Shown in pieces: positions 10,101-22,431 of a stretch of DNA of 64,000 nt; position 1 is the first letter of the stretch; each line of letters begins with the position of its first letter. A program made the translations under genes and the position numbers. The stretch is from Planctomycetaceae bacterium (GTDB lineage: Bacteria; Planctomycetota; Planctomycetia; Pirellulales; Pirellulaceae): NCBI GenBank assembly GCA_021298315.1, contig JAJTFC010000002.1, positions 1 to 64,000 of the forward strand, given 5' to 3'. A model generated the notes under the pieces. It saw only the letters and a program-made list of their open reading frames with translations. It did no database searches and was not told the DNA's origin.

Positions 10101-13100
10101 ACATCTCAAAGATCTTCATAATGCGGCCCATCGCTACGGCGCTGCTGATGATCGCAATCATCCTCAGCGGACTGGTAGCCTTTCGACAACTCCCTGTGGC
10201 CGCTTTGCCTCAAGTCGACTACCCGACGATTCAAGTCGTCACCTTTTACCCCGGAGCCGGACCTGAAGTCATGGTTTCCTCGGTAACGGCTCCCTTGGAA
10301 AAACAATTCGGCCAAATCCCCGGCCTTTCGCAAATGACCAGTTCGAGCACCCAAGGGTGCTCGGTCATCACCCTGCGCTTTGTCTTGGATCTGGATATCG
10401 ACATCGCAGTCCAACAAGTGCAAGCTGCGATCAATGTCGCGGGTAATTTTCTACCTAGAGAGTTACCCAACCCGCCGATCTACTCGAAGGTCAATCCCGC
10501 CGATGCACCCGTCTTAACGCTGTCGCTCTCATCGAGCACCATACCCCTTCCGAAAATTCAAGACTTAGCAGATACCCGCTTGGCTCAAAAGCTTTCCCAG
10601 GTCAAAGGTGTTGGCCAAGTCACGGTTACCGGTGGTCAAAAACCCGCGATCCGAGTCCAGGCCAATCCGACAAGTCTCGCGGCCATGGGCCTGACGCTCG
10701 ATGATCTGCGAACGGCACTCATCGCTGCCAACGTCAACCAAGCCAAAGGGAGTTTCGATGGGCCCAAACAATCGATCATCATCGGTGCCAACGACCAACT
10801 CTTTACCGCCGAGCAATTCCGCGAGCTCATCGTCGCTTATCGAAATAATGCTCCAGTCAAACTTTCCAAAGTTGCGAACGTGATCGACGACGTCGAGAAT
10901 ATTAGGCAAGCAGCCTGGCGCGATACGACTCCGAGCGTTTTGCTCAACATCCAACGTCAGCCCGGAGCCAACATCATCGAGGTGGTCGATCGCATTCAAG
11001 CCATGATGCCGCAGCTTCGCGAAGCACTCCCTGCAGATCTTCAGGTCGATGTCCTAACCGACCGTACCACGACCATCCGAGCCTCCGTCGAAAGCGTCCA
11101 GCATGAGTTGCTTATTACGATCGGGCTGGTCGTTTTGGTCATCTATTCATTCCTGCATAGCTTTCGCGCGACGGTGATCCCCAGCGCAGCGGTTCCCCTG
11201 TCGATCGTCGGTACTTTTGGGGTGATGTACTTGATGGGCTATACCCTGAACAATTTGACCCTGATGGCGCTGACGATTTCCACGGGATTCGTCGTCGACG
11301 ATGCGATCGTGATGATCGAGAACATCATGCGATACGTCGAAGAAGGAATGGATCCGCTTTCGGCCTCGCTCAAGGGGGCTTCGGAAATCGGATTTACCAT
11401 CGTATCGCTCAGCATTTCGCTCGTAGCTGTTTTGATCCCACTGCTGTTTATGGGAGATGTGATCGGTCGATTGTTCCGGGAATTCGCCGTCACCTTGAGC
11501 GTGACGATCTTTGTGTCGGCGATCGTATCGTTGACACTCACACCGATGATGTGTGCTCTGTTGCTAAAAACATTGCCCAAAGGTTCTGCTTCCAGTCACG
11601 GTGATAGCACCCGAGGCTGGCTCTTTATCTGGCTGCTTCGTTTCTATGAAACCACATTGAAGTGGACGCTCAAGCATCAGGGATTCACGATGCTGGTTTT
11701 TCTTGCCACCCTGGCGGCCACGGTGTTTCTATACATCCAAGTTCCTAAAGGTTTTTTCCCAGTTCAAGACACCGGTGTTATTCTTGGAATCACTGAGACG
11801 GATCAAGATAGTTCCTTTTCTAGGATGCAAGCCAAACAGGCTGAGCTTAACGAAGTGCTCTGCGCGGATCCTGCCGTCGAGAGTATCGCCAGTTTCATCG
11901 GGATCGACAGCATCAATTTAACGCTCAATTCAGGCCGTATTCAAATCAATCTCAAACCCCACGAAGAGCGTCACGAGTCGATCCAAAATGTCATGGCAAG
12001 GCTATCGGAAAAAGCCTCCGCCGTCTCTGGTATCCAACTCTTCATGCAGCCCGTACAAGACCTTTCGGTCGAGTCTCGCGTCTCGCGCACGCAGTACCAG
12101 TACTCGCTCGAGACCCCCGATCCAGAAGAACTTAATCAGTGGGTGCCCAAACTCGTTTCGAAGCTCAAAGAACGACCAGAATTGCAAGATGTCGCAAGCG
12201 ACCAAGCGGTCCAAGGACGCGAGGCTAAACTGGTGATCGATCGCGATACGGCTTCAAGACTCGGAGTCACGCCCATGGTGATCGACGATGCCCTCTACAA
12301 TGCGTTTGGGCAAAGACAAGTCTCGACAATCTTCACCCAACTCAATCAGTACCGAGTCGTCTTGGAAGTCGCTCCCGAGTTTCGTGACTCCCTGGGTGAT
12401 GTCGGCTCGCTTTATGTGAAAACCAATACTGGAAAGCCAGCACCCCTGGAGTCGCTGACAAAAATCGAATACCAAAACGCTCCCCTTGCAATCAATCACC
12501 AAGGACAGTTTCCTGTCGTTACCGTTTCGTTCAATGTGGCACCCGGGGTATCCTTGGGCCAAGCCGTTGAGGCCGTCGAGCAGACCGTTCGCGAGATCCA
12601 AATGCCCGCTGGAATCGCTCGATCTTTTCAGGGATCTGCCGAAGCCTATCAAAAGTCCCTTTCAACCACACCGCTGCTGATCTTGGCCGCATTGATCACT
12701 GTGTACATCGTTCTAGGTATTCTCTACGAAAGCTTTGTTCACCCTCTTACGATCCTTTCGACTCTCCCGTCGGCAGGAGTCGGAGCCTTGGTGGCGCTGA
12801 TTCTCTTTCGACTCGATCTGAGCATCATCGCACTGATCGGAATTATTCTGCTCATCGGAATCGTAAAAAAGAATGCGATCATGATGATCGACTTTGCTCT
12901 CGAAGCCCAACGCAAGCAAGGGCTAAGTGCCGAGGAAGCAATCTTTCATGCGTGCCTACTGAGACTAAGGCCGATCTTGATGACCACCATGGCGGCCTTG
13001 CTCGGAGCTGTTCCCCTCGCATTTAGCGGCGGTGTAGGCTCAGAGCTCAGGAGACCTTTGGGCATCTGCATCATCGGTGGACTGATCTTCAGCCAAGCCC

Positions 13101-13195
13101 TAACCCTCTACACCGTTCCAGTGATCTATGTGTGGTTCGACAGGCTCGGAGGTCGCAAAAAAGACCTCGAACTAGGAGGGACACAAAGGGCATGA
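10097..13195 (+). CDS. Efflux RND transporter permease subunit (MdtB-like)
   Basis: 1032 aa; MNISKIFIMRPIATALLMIAI start and RND motifs (GFVVDDAIVMIENI, GIVKKNAIMMIDFALEAQR). Confidence 0.95.
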   Translation: MNISKIFIMRPIATALLMIAIILSGLVAFRQLPVAALPQVDYPTIQVVTFYPGAGPEVMVSSVTAPLEKQFGQIPGLSQMTSSSTQGCSVITLRFVLDLDIDIAVQQVQAAINVAGNFLPRELPNPPIYSKVNPADAPVLTLSLSSSTIPLPKIQDLADTRLAQKLSQVKGVGQVTVTGGQKPAIRVQANPTSLAAMGLTLDDLRTALIAANVNQAKGSFDGPKQSIIIGANDQLFTAEQFRELIVAYRNNAPVKLSKVANVIDDVENIRQAAWRDTTPSVLLNIQRQPGANIIEVVDRIQAMMPQLREALPADLQVDVLTDRTTTIRASVESVQHELLITIGLVVLVIYSFLHSFRATVIPSAAVPLSIVGTFGVMYLMGYTLNNLTLMALTISTGFVVDDAIVMIENIMRYVEEGMDPLSASLKGASEIGFTIVSLSISLVAVLIPLLFMGDVIGRLFREFAVTLSVTIFVSAIVSLTLTPMMCALLLKTLPKGSASSHGDSTRGWLFIWLLRFYETTLKWTLKHQGFTMLVFLATLAATVFLYIQVPKGFFPVQDTGVILGITETDQDSSFSRMQAKQAELNEVLCADPAVESIASFIGIDSINLTLNSGRIQINLKPHEERHESIQNVMARLSEKASAVSGIQLFMQPVQDLSVESRVSRTQYQYSLETPDPEELNQWVPKLVSKLKERPELQDVASDQAVQGREAKLVIDRDTASRLGVTPMVIDDALYNAFGQRQVSTIFTQLNQYRVVLEVAPEFRDSLGDVGSLYVKTNTGKPAPLESLTKIEYQNAPLAINHQGQFPVVTVSFNVAPGVSLGQAVEAVEQTVREIQMPAGIARSFQGSAEAYQKSLSTTPLLILAALITVYIVLGILYESFVHPLTILSTLPSAGVGALVALILFRLDLSIIALIGIILLIGIVKKNAIMMIDFALEAQRKQGLSAEEAIFHACLLRLRPILMTTMAALLGAVPLAFSGGVGSELRRPLGICIIGGLIFSQALTLYTVPVIYVWFDRLGGRKKDLELGGTQRA

Positions 13196-16100
13196 TCGGT
13201 TCAGGAACCAACGTCTCAGAACCATTCATTCGTCGTCCCGTAGGCACGACCCTGCTGACGATCGCCATTACCTTATCGGGACTCATTGGCTACTTCTTGC
13301 TGCCAGTGGCGCCGTTGCCCCAAGTCGAGTTTCCAACCATTTCCGTCAGTGCCAACCTGCCTGGGGCCAGCCCCGAGACGATGGCTTCTGCGGTCGCTAC
13401 ACCTTTAGAGAGAAGCCTCAGTCGCATTGCCGGCGTCACTGAGATGACTTCCAACAGCACCCTCGGATCGACCTCAATCACGCTGCAGTTCGAACTCGAT
13501 CGAGACGTCAACGCAGCGGCTCGTGAAGTCCAAGCGGCGATCAATGCAGCAAGGAGCCAACTCCCTCCAACCCTTCCCAATAATCCTTCTTACCGCAAGG
13601 TCAATCCGGCTGACTCGCCGATCATGCTTCTGACTCTCGTTTCGGAAATCTATTCGAAACCGCAAATGTTCGAACTTGCGTCGACCATCGTCCAGCAAAA
13701 GCTATCGCAGATCCAAGGGGTCGGACAAGTCTTTGCGACTGGCGCATCGAACCCGGCGGTTCGAATCGAACTCAATCCGACCGTACTTAACCAACTCCAA
13801 ATCGGCCTTGAAGATGTCCGCGCAGCGATTGGCACCTCGAATGCAAATAGACCCAAAGGTGTTCTCGAGGAGGGACAAGTCCAATGGTCTCTGAATACTA
13901 CAGACCAATTGATGACCGCCGATGACTACCGGCCTCTGATGATCGCTTACCGAAACGGTGCACCCATCCGCTTAGGCGATGTCGCCAATGTCAGCGATTC
14001 GCTCGAAGACATTCGGAATTTCGCTCTTGCTGATGGTAGGCCGTCGATCAGCGTTTTGATCTTCCGTCAACCCGGTGCCAACATCATCGAGACGATCGAA
14101 AATGTCAAAGCTGTGTTACCCCAGCTTAGGGCACAACTACCTGCGGCCATCGATTTGGATATCGGTATGGATCGCTCAACAACGATCCGCGCTTCGCTCC
14201 ATGAAGTCCAAAAGACGCTTCTCATCAGCATTCTGCTGGTGATCGTTGTGGTCTATTTGTTTTTGCGAGATGTCCGCGCTACGATCGTCCCGACCATCGC
14301 TGTTCCGGTCTCCTTGGTCGGAACCTTTGGTGTGATGTACTTGCTTGGCTACAGTCTCGATAACTTGTCCCTGATGGCCCTGACGATTTCAACGGGGTTT
14401 GTTGTCGATGATGCCATCGTGGTTACCGAGAACATCAGCCGTTATCTGGAAAAAGGGCTCAAGCCCCTCGATGCGGCGATCAAAGGGGCCGGCGAAATCG
14501 GCTTTACCGTCGTCTCGATCACCCTGTCGCTCATCGCTGTCTTTATCCCAATCCTTTTGATGCGAGGCGTTATCGGTCTGCTTCTTCAAGAGTTTGCAGT
14601 CACACTTTCGATTGCGATTCTTATCTCGCTGGTGATTTCGCTAACGACCACGCCGATGCTCTGTGCGATCCTGCTCAAACCCCACAAGAACAACGAGCAC
14701 TCCAATCGCTACTGGATGGAAAACACCTATGGGCGAATCCTCGATGTCGTGCTGAAATTCCCTGGCTGGACCATGGTCGCTCTGGCCTTGATCATCGCCT
14801 TTAACGGCTATCTGTACGTCAAAGTCGCCAAAGGTTTCTTTCCTCAGCAAGACACCGGACGACTGGTCGGAAATATCGTTGCCGACCAAGGCACATCCTT
14901 CCAAGCCATGGTGGAACTGTGTGAGAAATTCGGCAAAGCCGTCAGCGACGAACAAGCCATCGATCGAGTGCTTGTATCGACCGGAGGTGGTGGCCCAGGG
15001 GGTGGCGGTACCAACAACGCCCGCTTGTTCGTAACCCTCAAACCCCTCGATCAGCGAACCCAATCGATCGACGAACTATTGGCCGCTATCCGAAAAAAGA
15101 CAGCCGGAATCAGCGGTGCGAATCTCTTCATGCAAGCCGTTCAGGATCTTCGTATCGGTGGCCGTCCCTCAGGAGCCCAGTTCCAATACACACTTCGTGG
15201 TGGTGACCTCAAGGAACTCAACGAGTGGACGCTTAAACTCATGGCTGCGATGAAAAAGCTCCCCGAGATCACCGACGTCAACACCGATCAGCAGGACAAA
15301 GGCCAACTCTCGCGTTTGGTCATCCACCGCGATCTGGCCTCTGTCCTGGGCCTGGACATCGCCACCATCGACAACACGCTCTACGATGCTTTCGGCCAAC
15401 GCCCCGTCTCGACGATCTACTTGCCGATGAACCAACGACGCGTCGTAATGACCCTTGAACGCGACTATGTCAAAGGCCCTGAGTCACTCAAAAACATCTA
15501 CATTCGAACCAAAAACAACGCCCAAGTCCCCTTGCAGGATCTCTACTCGCTCGAAAGCCGAAACACCTCATTGTCGGTGGCCCACTCCGGACTTTTCCCC
15601 TCATCGACGATCTCATTTAACCTCAGCCCCGGCAGCGCCTTAGGTGATGTGGTTCCCATCATCAAAAATGTCAGTGCCGAAATTGGAATGCCATCGAGCA
15701 TCCAAGGCAACTTTCAAGGAACGGCACAGGCTTTCCAAGACTCACTCTCCAACCAACCGATCCTGATCCTCGCGGCGCTCGTCGCCGTCTACCTAGTTCT
15801 AGGGATCCTCTATGAGAGCCTCATCCATCCGATCACGATCCTTTCGACCTTACCCTCTGCAGGCGTGGGTGCGATCCTAGGCTTGATCCTCTTTCGTATG
15901 GATCTGAATATCATCGGGATGATCGGAATTCTGCTGCTGATCGGGATCGTCAAAAAAAATGCGATCATGATGATCGACTTTGCAATCATGCTCCGCAAGG
16001 ATCGAGGTTGGGGCCCCCGTGAGGCGATTCACGAAGCTTGCTTGAGACGGTTCCGCCCGATTACCATGACGACACTTGCTGCCATTCTCGGTGGAATTCC

Positions 16101-16323
16101 ACTGGCTATTGGCCGTGGAGACGGTGCTGAACTTCGTCAGCCCTTGGGAATCGCCATCGTCGGCGGGCTGATCGTCAGTCAGTTTGTGACCCTTTTTACA
16201 ACGCCCGTGATCTACTTGTACATGGATCGCTTTTGGTCCTATTTTCAAGCGAGCAAATCGAATCAACCTGTGGTAGAATTTCCCGAAACTTCTTCGTTAT
16301 CCCTCCCCGCTAAAGGAATCTAA
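13192..16323 (+). CDS. Efflux RND transporter permease subunit (MdtC-like)
   Basis: ATGA overlap with the previous stop at 13192-13195; GTNVSEPFIRRPVGTTLLTIAI and GIVKKNAIMMIDFAIMLRK. Confidence 0.95.
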   Translation: MIGSGTNVSEPFIRRPVGTTLLTIAITLSGLIGYFLLPVAPLPQVEFPTISVSANLPGASPETMASAVATPLERSLSRIAGVTEMTSNSTLGSTSITLQFELDRDVNAAAREVQAAINAARSQLPPTLPNNPSYRKVNPADSPIMLLTLVSEIYSKPQMFELASTIVQQKLSQIQGVGQVFATGASNPAVRIELNPTVLNQLQIGLEDVRAAIGTSNANRPKGVLEEGQVQWSLNTTDQLMTADDYRPLMIAYRNGAPIRLGDVANVSDSLEDIRNFALADGRPSISVLIFRQPGANIIETIENVKAVLPQLRAQLPAAIDLDIGMDRSTTIRASLHEVQKTLLISILLVIVVVYLFLRDVRATIVPTIAVPVSLVGTFGVMYLLGYSLDNLSLMALTISTGFVVDDAIVVTENISRYLEKGLKPLDAAIKGAGEIGFTVVSITLSLIAVFIPILLMRGVIGLLLQEFAVTLSIAILISLVISLTTTPMLCAILLKPHKNNEHSNRYWMENTYGRILDVVLKFPGWTMVALALIIAFNGYLYVKVAKGFFPQQDTGRLVGNIVADQGTSFQAMVELCEKFGKAVSDEQAIDRVLVSTGGGGPGGGGTNNARLFVTLKPLDQRTQSIDELLAAIRKKTAGISGANLFMQAVQDLRIGGRPSGAQFQYTLRGGDLKELNEWTLKLMAAMKKLPEITDVNTDQQDKGQLSRLVIHRDLASVLGLDIATIDNTLYDAFGQRPVSTIYLPMNQRRVVMTLERDYVKGPESLKNIYIRTKNNAQVPLQDLYSLESRNTSLSVAHSGLFPSSTISFNLSPGSALGDVVPIIKNVSAEIGMPSSIQGNFQGTAQAFQDSLSNQPILILAALVAVYLVLGILYESLIHPITILSTLPSAGVGAILGLILFRMDLNIIGMIGILLLIGIVKKNAIMMIDFAIMLRKDRGWGPREAIHEACLRRFRPITMTTLAAILGGIPLAIGRGDGAELRQPLGIAIVGGLIVSQFVTLFTTPVIYLYMDRFWSYFQASKSNQPVVEFPETSSLSLPAKGI

Positions 16324-16326
16324 TCC

Positions 16327-17661
16327 ATGAGCCAACCCTCCCGCCGCAGTTTTCTCAAACGCTCCGCACAAACCACCGCCGCACTGGCTTCGATCCCCTA
16401 TTGGTCGTGGTCGACACAGGCCAACGCGGCAACTTCGCAAGATCGAATGAAGATCGGTTGCATCGGAATGGGTGGCATGGGCACCGGTGATGCTCACGAC
16501 CACAACCGCTTCGGCGATATCATCGCTGTCTGCGATGTTGATGCCAACCACCGAGAAAGAGCCCGCAACGACGATCGAATCGGCAAAGGGAAAGCCGAAT
16601 CGGTTGAAGACTATCGCAAAGTCCTCGATAACAAAGACGTCGAAGTCGTCAGCATCGTCACTCCCGACCATTGGCACACCAAGATCGCCATCGAAGCCCT
16701 TCAAGCTGGCAAACATGTTTTTTGCCAAAAACCTTTGACGCTTACTCTGGCTGAAAATCTTGCGATCCGAGCCGCTTGCAAAGCCAACCCTAAGCTCGTT
16801 TTCTTCATCGGTACGCAACAACGCTCTGACCGACGACTCTTCATGCGCGCAGTGAACATGGCTCACCAAGGTCTCTTGGGTGACATCAAGAAGATCACCT
16901 GCGGCATCAACGGTAGCCCAACCGGTGGACCTTTTGCTAAAGCCGCCGCACCGGCTCACCTCAATTGGGACATGTGGCTCGGCCAAGCACCCAAGGTTGA
17001 CTACATCCAGCAACGTTGCCACAACGACTTCCGTTGGTGGTACGAATACTCCGGCGGTAAGTTCACCGACTGGGGTGCCCACCACATCGATATCGCTCTG
17101 TGGGCAACCAAGATGACCGAGCAAGGAACCGGCCCAGTCGAAGTCGATGGTACCGATTGCAAACATCCTGTGGACATGAAGGATGGCAATCCGCTTGCCG
17201 ACGATCGCTTCAACACCTCCCATGACTTTAACATCGTGCACAAGTTCGCCAATGGCATGGAGATCCATGTCACGAGCCGTGGCGATAATGGATTGCTCAT
17301 CGAAGGTTCCAAAGGCCGGATCTTCGTCAACCGCGAACGGATCACCGGCAAACCGATCGAAGAGCAGTGGGATAAAGATGTCTCTGGCGATGAGCAGATG
17401 CAAGCTCTCTACAAAGGCAAGCCGCACGAAGGCCACAAAGCCAACTTCTATCGATGCATCCGCGAAGGTGGTCTGCCAGTCTCGGATGTTTACTCCCACT
17501 TGCAAACCATGAACCTCTGCCACCTGTCTGCAATCGCCGGAAGACTTGCTCGTAAGATCAAGTGGAATGCCACCACCGAGAAGATCGAAGGCGATGAAGT
17601 GGCAGCATCCATGCAAGCACGCGCTCAGCGTGCTGGATTTGAAATCCCCAAAGTCGGCTAA
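16327..17661 (+). CDS. Gfo/Idh/MocA family oxidoreductase with TAT-type signal
   Basis: SRRSFLKRSAQTTAALASIPYW twin-Arg leader; GCIGMGGMGTGDAHDH Rossmann motif; KHVFCQKPLT. Confidence 0.93.
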   Translation: MSQPSRRSFLKRSAQTTAALASIPYWSWSTQANAATSQDRMKIGCIGMGGMGTGDAHDHNRFGDIIAVCDVDANHRERARNDDRIGKGKAESVEDYRKVLDNKDVEVVSIVTPDHWHTKIAIEALQAGKHVFCQKPLTLTLAENLAIRAACKANPKLVFFIGTQQRSDRRLFMRAVNMAHQGLLGDIKKITCGINGSPTGGPFAKAAAPAHLNWDMWLGQAPKVDYIQQRCHNDFRWWYEYSGGKFTDWGAHHIDIALWATKMTEQGTGPVEVDGTDCKHPVDMKDGNPLADDRFNTSHDFNIVHKFANGMEIHVTSRGDNGLLIEGSKGRIFVNRERITGKPIEEQWDKDVSGDEQMQALYKGKPHEGHKANFYRCIREGGLPVSDVYSHLQTMNLCHLSAIAGRLARKIKWNATTEKIEGDEVAASMQARAQRAGFEIPKVG

Positions 17662-17665
17662 GTCC

Positions 17666-20600
17666 ATGTTGCTTCATAAAACCGGTTGCTATGCCTTGTG
17701 CTGGCTCGTGGGCCTTTGCCTGCTAGCCAGCCCAGTGGTCGTTGGGCAAGATGCTTCGTCTGGCCCAGATTTTGCCTCTGAAATCAAACCGATCCTGGCC
17801 AACCATTGCTGGAGTTGCCACGGGCCCGACGAGCAATCTCGCCAAGCCAACTTGCGACTCGATCGACGCGACGATGCACTCTTAGCCAAGTCCATTGTTC
17901 CGGGCAAGTCCTCCGAGAGTCTGCTCTCGGAGCGCATCGATTCGACCGATCCGGATTCGGTCATGCCCCCTCCGGAAACCAAAAAGCCTCTGACCGAGCA
18001 GCAACGGCAATTGCTCAAGGATTGGATCAACTCTGGAGCCGAGTACTCGCAGCATTGGTCGTTCGCTACACCAGATAGAACCAGTCTTGCAAACAACGGA
18101 CTTGCAAGACCGATTTGGCAGAGCATCGATCAGCAAGTCGCTTTGAAACTCCGAGCCCATGGACTAAGCGCCTCGGAGCCTGCTAACCCCGAAACGCTCC
18201 TTCGCCGCGTGAGTCTGGATCTGACCGGACTACCGCCGACCCTCGAAGAGCTCGATGCGTTCTTGAAGGACTCTTCAGGAAATGCTTACGAGAAAGCCGT
18301 GGATCGTTTGCTCCAAAGCGATGCCTACGCCGAACGCATGGCCTTCCAATGGCTCGATCTGTCTCGCTATGCAGACACCAACGGTTACAACAACGACGAG
18401 GATCGTCAAATGTGGCCGTGGCGTGATTGGGTGATCAACGCCTATCGCCAGAACATGCCTTACGACCAGTTTCTCACCGAGCAACTCGCAGGGGATCTGC
18501 TTCCTAATGCCAGCTTGCAACAGCAAGTCGCCACGGGCTTTCTGCGCAATCAAGGACATAACACCGAAGGCGGGATCATCCAAGAGGAGTACAGAGTCGA
18601 ATACGTGGCCGACCGAGTCCACACCGTCGCGACGGTTTTTCTTGGACTCTCCATGCAGTGTGCCCGCTGCCACGATCACAAGATCGATCCGATCACCCAA
18701 GCCGAATACTACCGATTCTTTTCATTGGTCAACAACTTAGAAGAAAAGCAAGCCAGCTACAGCAACTTCGTCGGTGCAGAGCCTTTTGTACGTGTTCCGA
18801 CCACCGAGCAAATCGAATCCAAGAAGCAACTTGCTGTCGAACTAGAAAAGATCCAAGGCCAATTGCAAGCCAAGGAGCAACAGATCCAGCAAACGTGGAC
18901 CGCTTGGGTTGCTGCCACCTCCGATAAGTCCATCGAAGAAACACTTGGTATCTCCCAAAAGGATCACATCGATTTCGAGCAGTCCAATGCTTCAGCCAAT
19001 CCGCAGATGTGGGAACAACCCGATCTGCTCGTCTTTGCTGCTGGCAAACAAGGTACCGCTGCTACTTTCGAAAATGGACGGTTTTTGGCATCCAAGCAAA
19101 TCGGCAAGCTCCGATCGGATCGGCCTTTTTCGATCAGCGTCTGGGTCAATGTCCCTAGTCTTGGGAGCATGGCGATATTGTCTCGGATGGACGAAGGGAT
19201 GAACCACCGAGGTTACGATATGTTGCTAGTCAACGGAAAGATCGAGGTTCATCTCGTCGACACTTGGCCTAACAATGCGATCAAGATCAGTTCACAACAA
19301 ACGATCGCTCCAAACCAATGGCATCATCTGACACTCACTTACGATGGATCGAAAAAAGCGGCTGGAGCGAATCTTTACATCGACGGCAAACCCGTCAAGT
19401 TCGATGTTCCCAACAACAATCTCACAGGCAGCTTGGATACCGAGAAGCCCTTTCACTTGGGACTGCGCGAGAAGTCATTGCCATTTACCGGTTCCATCGA
19501 CGAACTGCGTATCTTCGATGGGGTTCTATCAGCCAAGGATGTCGAGCGATTGGCTCAGTTGCAAGCCCCTGAGTCGAATCTGGCTTGGGTGCGAAAGAAC
19601 TGGGATCAGTTCAGTGAGGATCAACGCAATCAGGCCAAGAGTTGGACTCGCGAAAAAATCGATCCCGAGCATGGTAAGCTTCAATCGCAAGTAGTCGAAC
19701 TGGAAAAGAAAATCGCGGGTGTTGATCAAGCGGCCCCGGCGGTGATGGTCCTGCGAGAGATGAACCCTCCCCGCGAAACCTTTATCCTCAAGCGGGGTCA
19801 GTACGATCAACCGACGACCAAAGTCCTACCGGGGATTCCTGAGTCGCTTCGGATCGAGGGGATCGAGCATCCAACGAATCGATTGGAGTTAGCCCAGTGG
19901 CTGACCCATCCGAAGAACCCACTTACTGCCCGAGTCGCGGTGAATCGACTTTGGGAGCAGTGTTTTGGAGTCGGAATCGTTCGAACGAGCGAAGATTTTG
20001 GTGGATCGGGTGAGTACCCATCGAATCCGGAATTGCTCGATATGCTTGCCCTCAAGTTCATCGAAAGCCGTTGGGATGTTCGAGCGATGCTCAAGCAGAT
20101 TGTGCTCAGCCAAACCTATCGGCAAGCATCGCGCATGACCCAGGAGCTTAAACTCAAAGATCCCGAGAATCGGTTTTTTGCACGAGGTCCAAGGCATCGG
20201 CTCTCGGCCGAAGCGATCCGAGACAATGCCCTTGCGATCGGTGGGCTGCTGGTTCGTAAAGTCGGTGGGCCAAGCGTCAAACCGTATCAACCTGCTGGTC
20301 TATGGGAAGACGTTACCGTCGAGAGGCGAGGCAAGTATGTTGCCGATACAGGTGAAGGACTCTTCCGGAGAAGCATGTACACCTTCTGGAAGCGGACGTG
20401 CCCACCGCCGGCGATGGTCAGTTTCGATGCTCCTAACCGAGAGGTTTGCGTTGCAAGGCGATCTCGAACCAATACCCCGCTGCAGGCACTTGTTCTGCTA
20501 AACGATCCGACTTACATCGAAGCGGCTCGGTCGTTTGCAACCGATGTGCTCAAGGCAGGTGGAAACGATGAACTCGCTAGGCTTAACTACGCCTATCGCA

Positions 20601-20821
20601 AAGCCCTTGCTAGGGAGATCCGTCCTGAAGAGATTCCAGCCATGAAGGAACTCCTCGAACTGGCCCGCATTGACTTTGGCGAGGATACCGCGAGGGTCGA
20701 TGCCTACTTGAGCGTTGGAACTCTTGGAGTTTCTGCGGAGATATCAAAACTTGATCTGGCGGTTTGGAGCGTCGTATGCAGTGCGATTCTGAACCTCGAT
20801 GAAACCATTACCAAATACTGA
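17666..20821 (+). CDS. PSD1 / DUF1549 / DUF1553 planctomycete cytochrome C-type protein with internal LamG-like domain
   Basis: Signal peptide, [11 protein letters not shown] (CxxCH), [52 protein letters not shown]; central ConA/LamG-like stretch FSISVWVNV...[12 protein letters not shown]. The ORF track start 17546 lies inside the upstream gene; ATG 17666 starts a signal peptide. Confidence 0.9.
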   Translation: MLLHKTGCYALCWLVGLCLLASPVVVGQDASSGPDFASEIKPILANHCWSCHGPDEQSRQANLRLDRRDDALLAKSIVPGKSSESLLSERIDSTDPDSVMPPPETKKPLTEQQRQLLKDWINSGAEYSQHWSFATPDRTSLANNGLARPIWQSIDQQVALKLRAHGLSASEPANPETLLRRVSLDLTGLPPTLEELDAFLKDSSGNAYEKAVDRLLQSDAYAERMAFQWLDLSRYADTNGYNNDEDRQMWPWRDWVINAYRQNMPYDQFLTEQLAGDLLPNASLQQQVATGFLRNQGHNTEGGIIQEEYRVEYVADRVHTVATVFLGLSMQCARCHDHKIDPITQAEYYRFFSLVNNLEEKQASYSNFVGAEPFVRVPTTEQIESKKQLAVELEKIQGQLQAKEQQIQQTWTAWVAATSDKSIEETLGISQKDHIDFEQSNASANPQMWEQPDLLVFAAGKQGTAATFENGRFLASKQIGKLRSDRPFSISVWVNVPSLGSMAILSRMDEGMNHRGYDMLLVNGKIEVHLVDTWPNNAIKISSQQTIAPNQWHHLTLTYDGSKKAAGANLYIDGKPVKFDVPNNNLTGSLDTEKPFHLGLREKSLPFTGSIDELRIFDGVLSAKDVERLAQLQAPESNLAWVRKNWDQFSEDQRNQAKSWTREKIDPEHGKLQSQVVELEKKIAGVDQAAPAVMVLREMNPPRETFILKRGQYDQPTTKVLPGIPESLRIEGIEHPTNRLELAQWLTHPKNPLTARVAVNRLWEQCFGVGIVRTSEDFGGSGEYPSNPELLDMLALKFIESRWDVRAMLKQIVLSQTYRQASRMTQELKLKDPENRFFARGPRHRLSAEAIRDNALAIGGLLVRKVGGPSVKPYQPAGLWEDVTVERRGKYVADTGEGLFRRSMYTFWKRTCPPPAMVSFDAPNREVCVARRSRTNTPLQALVLLNDPTYIEAARSFATDVLKAGGNDELARLNYAYRKALAREIRPEEIPAMKELLELARIDFGEDTARVDAYLSVGTLGVSAEISKLDLAVWSVVCSAILNLDETITKY

Positions 20822-20823
20822 TT

Positions 20824-22260
20824 ATGGACAAGAGCTTCATCGACCAATCGATATCCCATCGGCGTGGTTTTTTGAAACATTCAGCGCTCGGTGGGGCTGC
20901 ACTTGGGCAATTGCTCGGTGGTTCTTCGCGAGCCATCGCGGCAACTCAAGAGCCTCACTTTGCACCGATGGCCAAACGGGTGATCTATCTATTTCAATCC
21001 GGTGGGCCATCGCAATTAGAGCTCATGGATTACAAGCCCAAGCTCAAGGAACTTCATGGGAGCGAGTTGCCCGATAGTATTCGCAACGGCCAACGGCTTA
21101 CCGGGATGACTTCGGGCCAAAAGAGTTTTCCGGTCGTGGCACCCAAGTTCAAGTTTCAGCAATACGGCAGCAATGGGGCTTGGTACAGTGAGCTGCTTCC
21201 TCATACCGCATCGATCACCGATGAATTGTGCGTCGTTCGATCGATGAATACCGAAGCGATCAATCACGATCCTGCGATTACTTTCATGCAGACCGGATCC
21301 CAGCAGCCTGGACGACCCTCGCTCGGAGCTTGGCTCAGTTATGGACTTGGAAGCGAAGCCCAAGACTTACCTGCGTTTGTCGTGATGATCTCGCATGGGA
21401 GTGGGAACGATGCGAATCAGGGGCTTTTGGATCGGCTTTGGGGAAGTGGATTTTTGCCATCGAGCCATCAGGGGGTGAAATTTCGAAGTGGCAGTGAGCC
21501 GGTTTTGTATTTGAGCGATCCGCCTGGGATGCGCAGAGGTTTGCGTCGGGGGATGCTAGACCAAATCGCAAAGCTCAATGAGCTCGAGTATCAGAGGGAG
21601 CAAGACCCAGAGATCAGTTCGAGGATCGACCAGTATGAGATGGCTTTCAAGATGCAGATGTCGGTTCCTGACTTGACCGATATCTCTGACGAACCCGAGT
21701 CGGTTTTGGAGATGTATGGACCGGAGGTCAAGAAGCCCGGTAGTTATGCCGCGAATTGTTTGATGGCTCGAAGGATGGTCGAGCGTGGGGTTCGGTTTGT
21801 GCAGTTGTACCATCGGGGTTGGGACAATCATGGCAGTTTGCCGTCGAACATCCCCAAGCAATGTCGGGACATCGATCAGCCGCAAGCTGCGTTGGTCAAG
21901 GATCTCAAGCAACGAGGTTTGTTAGACGAGACGATGGTCATTTGGGGAGGGGAGTTTGGTCGCACGGTTTATAGTCAAGGTTCGTTGCAGGACGACTATG
22001 GACGCGACCATCACGGGAGGTGTTTTTCGATGTGGATGGCTGGGGGAGGATTCCGTCCTGGGGCCGTCGTTGGCCAGACGGACGATTATGGATACAACAT
22101 CACCGAGGGTGCGGTCCATATCCATGATTTCCATGCAACGCTTTTGCATTGTTTGGGGATCGACCATGAGAAGCTTACGTATCGGTATCAGGGGCGAGAT
22201 TTCCGATTGACCGACGTGCACGGCAAGTTGGTACCAGAGCTCATTGCCACAGGGTCATAG
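20824..22260 (+). CDS. DUF1501 domain-containing protein (sulfatase-superfamily-like)
   Basis: Twin-Arg-like [63 protein letters not shown]; directly follows the PSD1 gene. Confidence 0.93.
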   Translation: MDKSFIDQSISHRRGFLKHSALGGAALGQLLGGSSRAIAATQEPHFAPMAKRVIYLFQSGGPSQLELMDYKPKLKELHGSELPDSIRNGQRLTGMTSGQKSFPVVAPKFKFQQYGSNGAWYSELLPHTASITDELCVVRSMNTEAINHDPAITFMQTGSQQPGRPSLGAWLSYGLGSEAQDLPAFVVMISHGSGNDANQGLLDRLWGSGFLPSSHQGVKFRSGSEPVLYLSDPPGMRRGLRRGMLDQIAKLNELEYQREQDPEISSRIDQYEMAFKMQMSVPDLTDISDEPESVLEMYGPEVKKPGSYAANCLMARRMVERGVRFVQLYHRGWDNHGSLPSNIPKQCRDIDQPQAALVKDLKQRGLLDETMVIWGGEFGRTVYSQGSLQDDYGRDHHGRCFSMWMAGGGFRPGAVVGQTDDYGYNITEGAVHIHDFHATLLHCLGIDHEKLTYRYQGRDFRLTDVHGKLVPELIATGS

Positions 22261-22401
22261 TCGTAGTCGTAGGGTACGTGCAGCGGTTGGAGCTTCATGG
22301 CTGAGGATTGATTCCAAAGCTTCCGACTCACAGATAACCGATCCAGCATAAGCCCCTCAACCGCGGAACGTACCAAAGAGCGTTCTTGTTCTCCCATCGT
22401 A

Positions 22402-22423
22402 AAACGGGCCTCCGAGCCCGTTT
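22402..22423. terminator. Hairpin between convergent genes (possible bidirectional terminator)
   Basis: AAACGGGC...GCCCGTTT inverted repeat between the DUF1501 stop and the stop of the minus-strand ATPase-TPR gene. Confidence 0.6.
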
Positions 22424-22431
22424 CGTCAGTA

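Noticed and set aside
10097-16323. Two RND permease genes considered as a recent tandem duplication
   Set aside because: They are clearly diverged and fit the known two-permease MdtBC-type arrangement; ordinary.
16297-17667. 456-aa minus-strand ORF covering the Gfo/Idh/MocA gene
   Set aside because: Fully antisense to a clear oxidoreductase gene with recognisable motifs; the long open frame is explained by codon bias on the opposite strand and the translation has no recognisable domain.
17666-22260. PSD1 cytochrome plus DUF1501 pair considered as a novel system
   Set aside because: Very common paralogous gene pair in planctomycetes; not unusual here.
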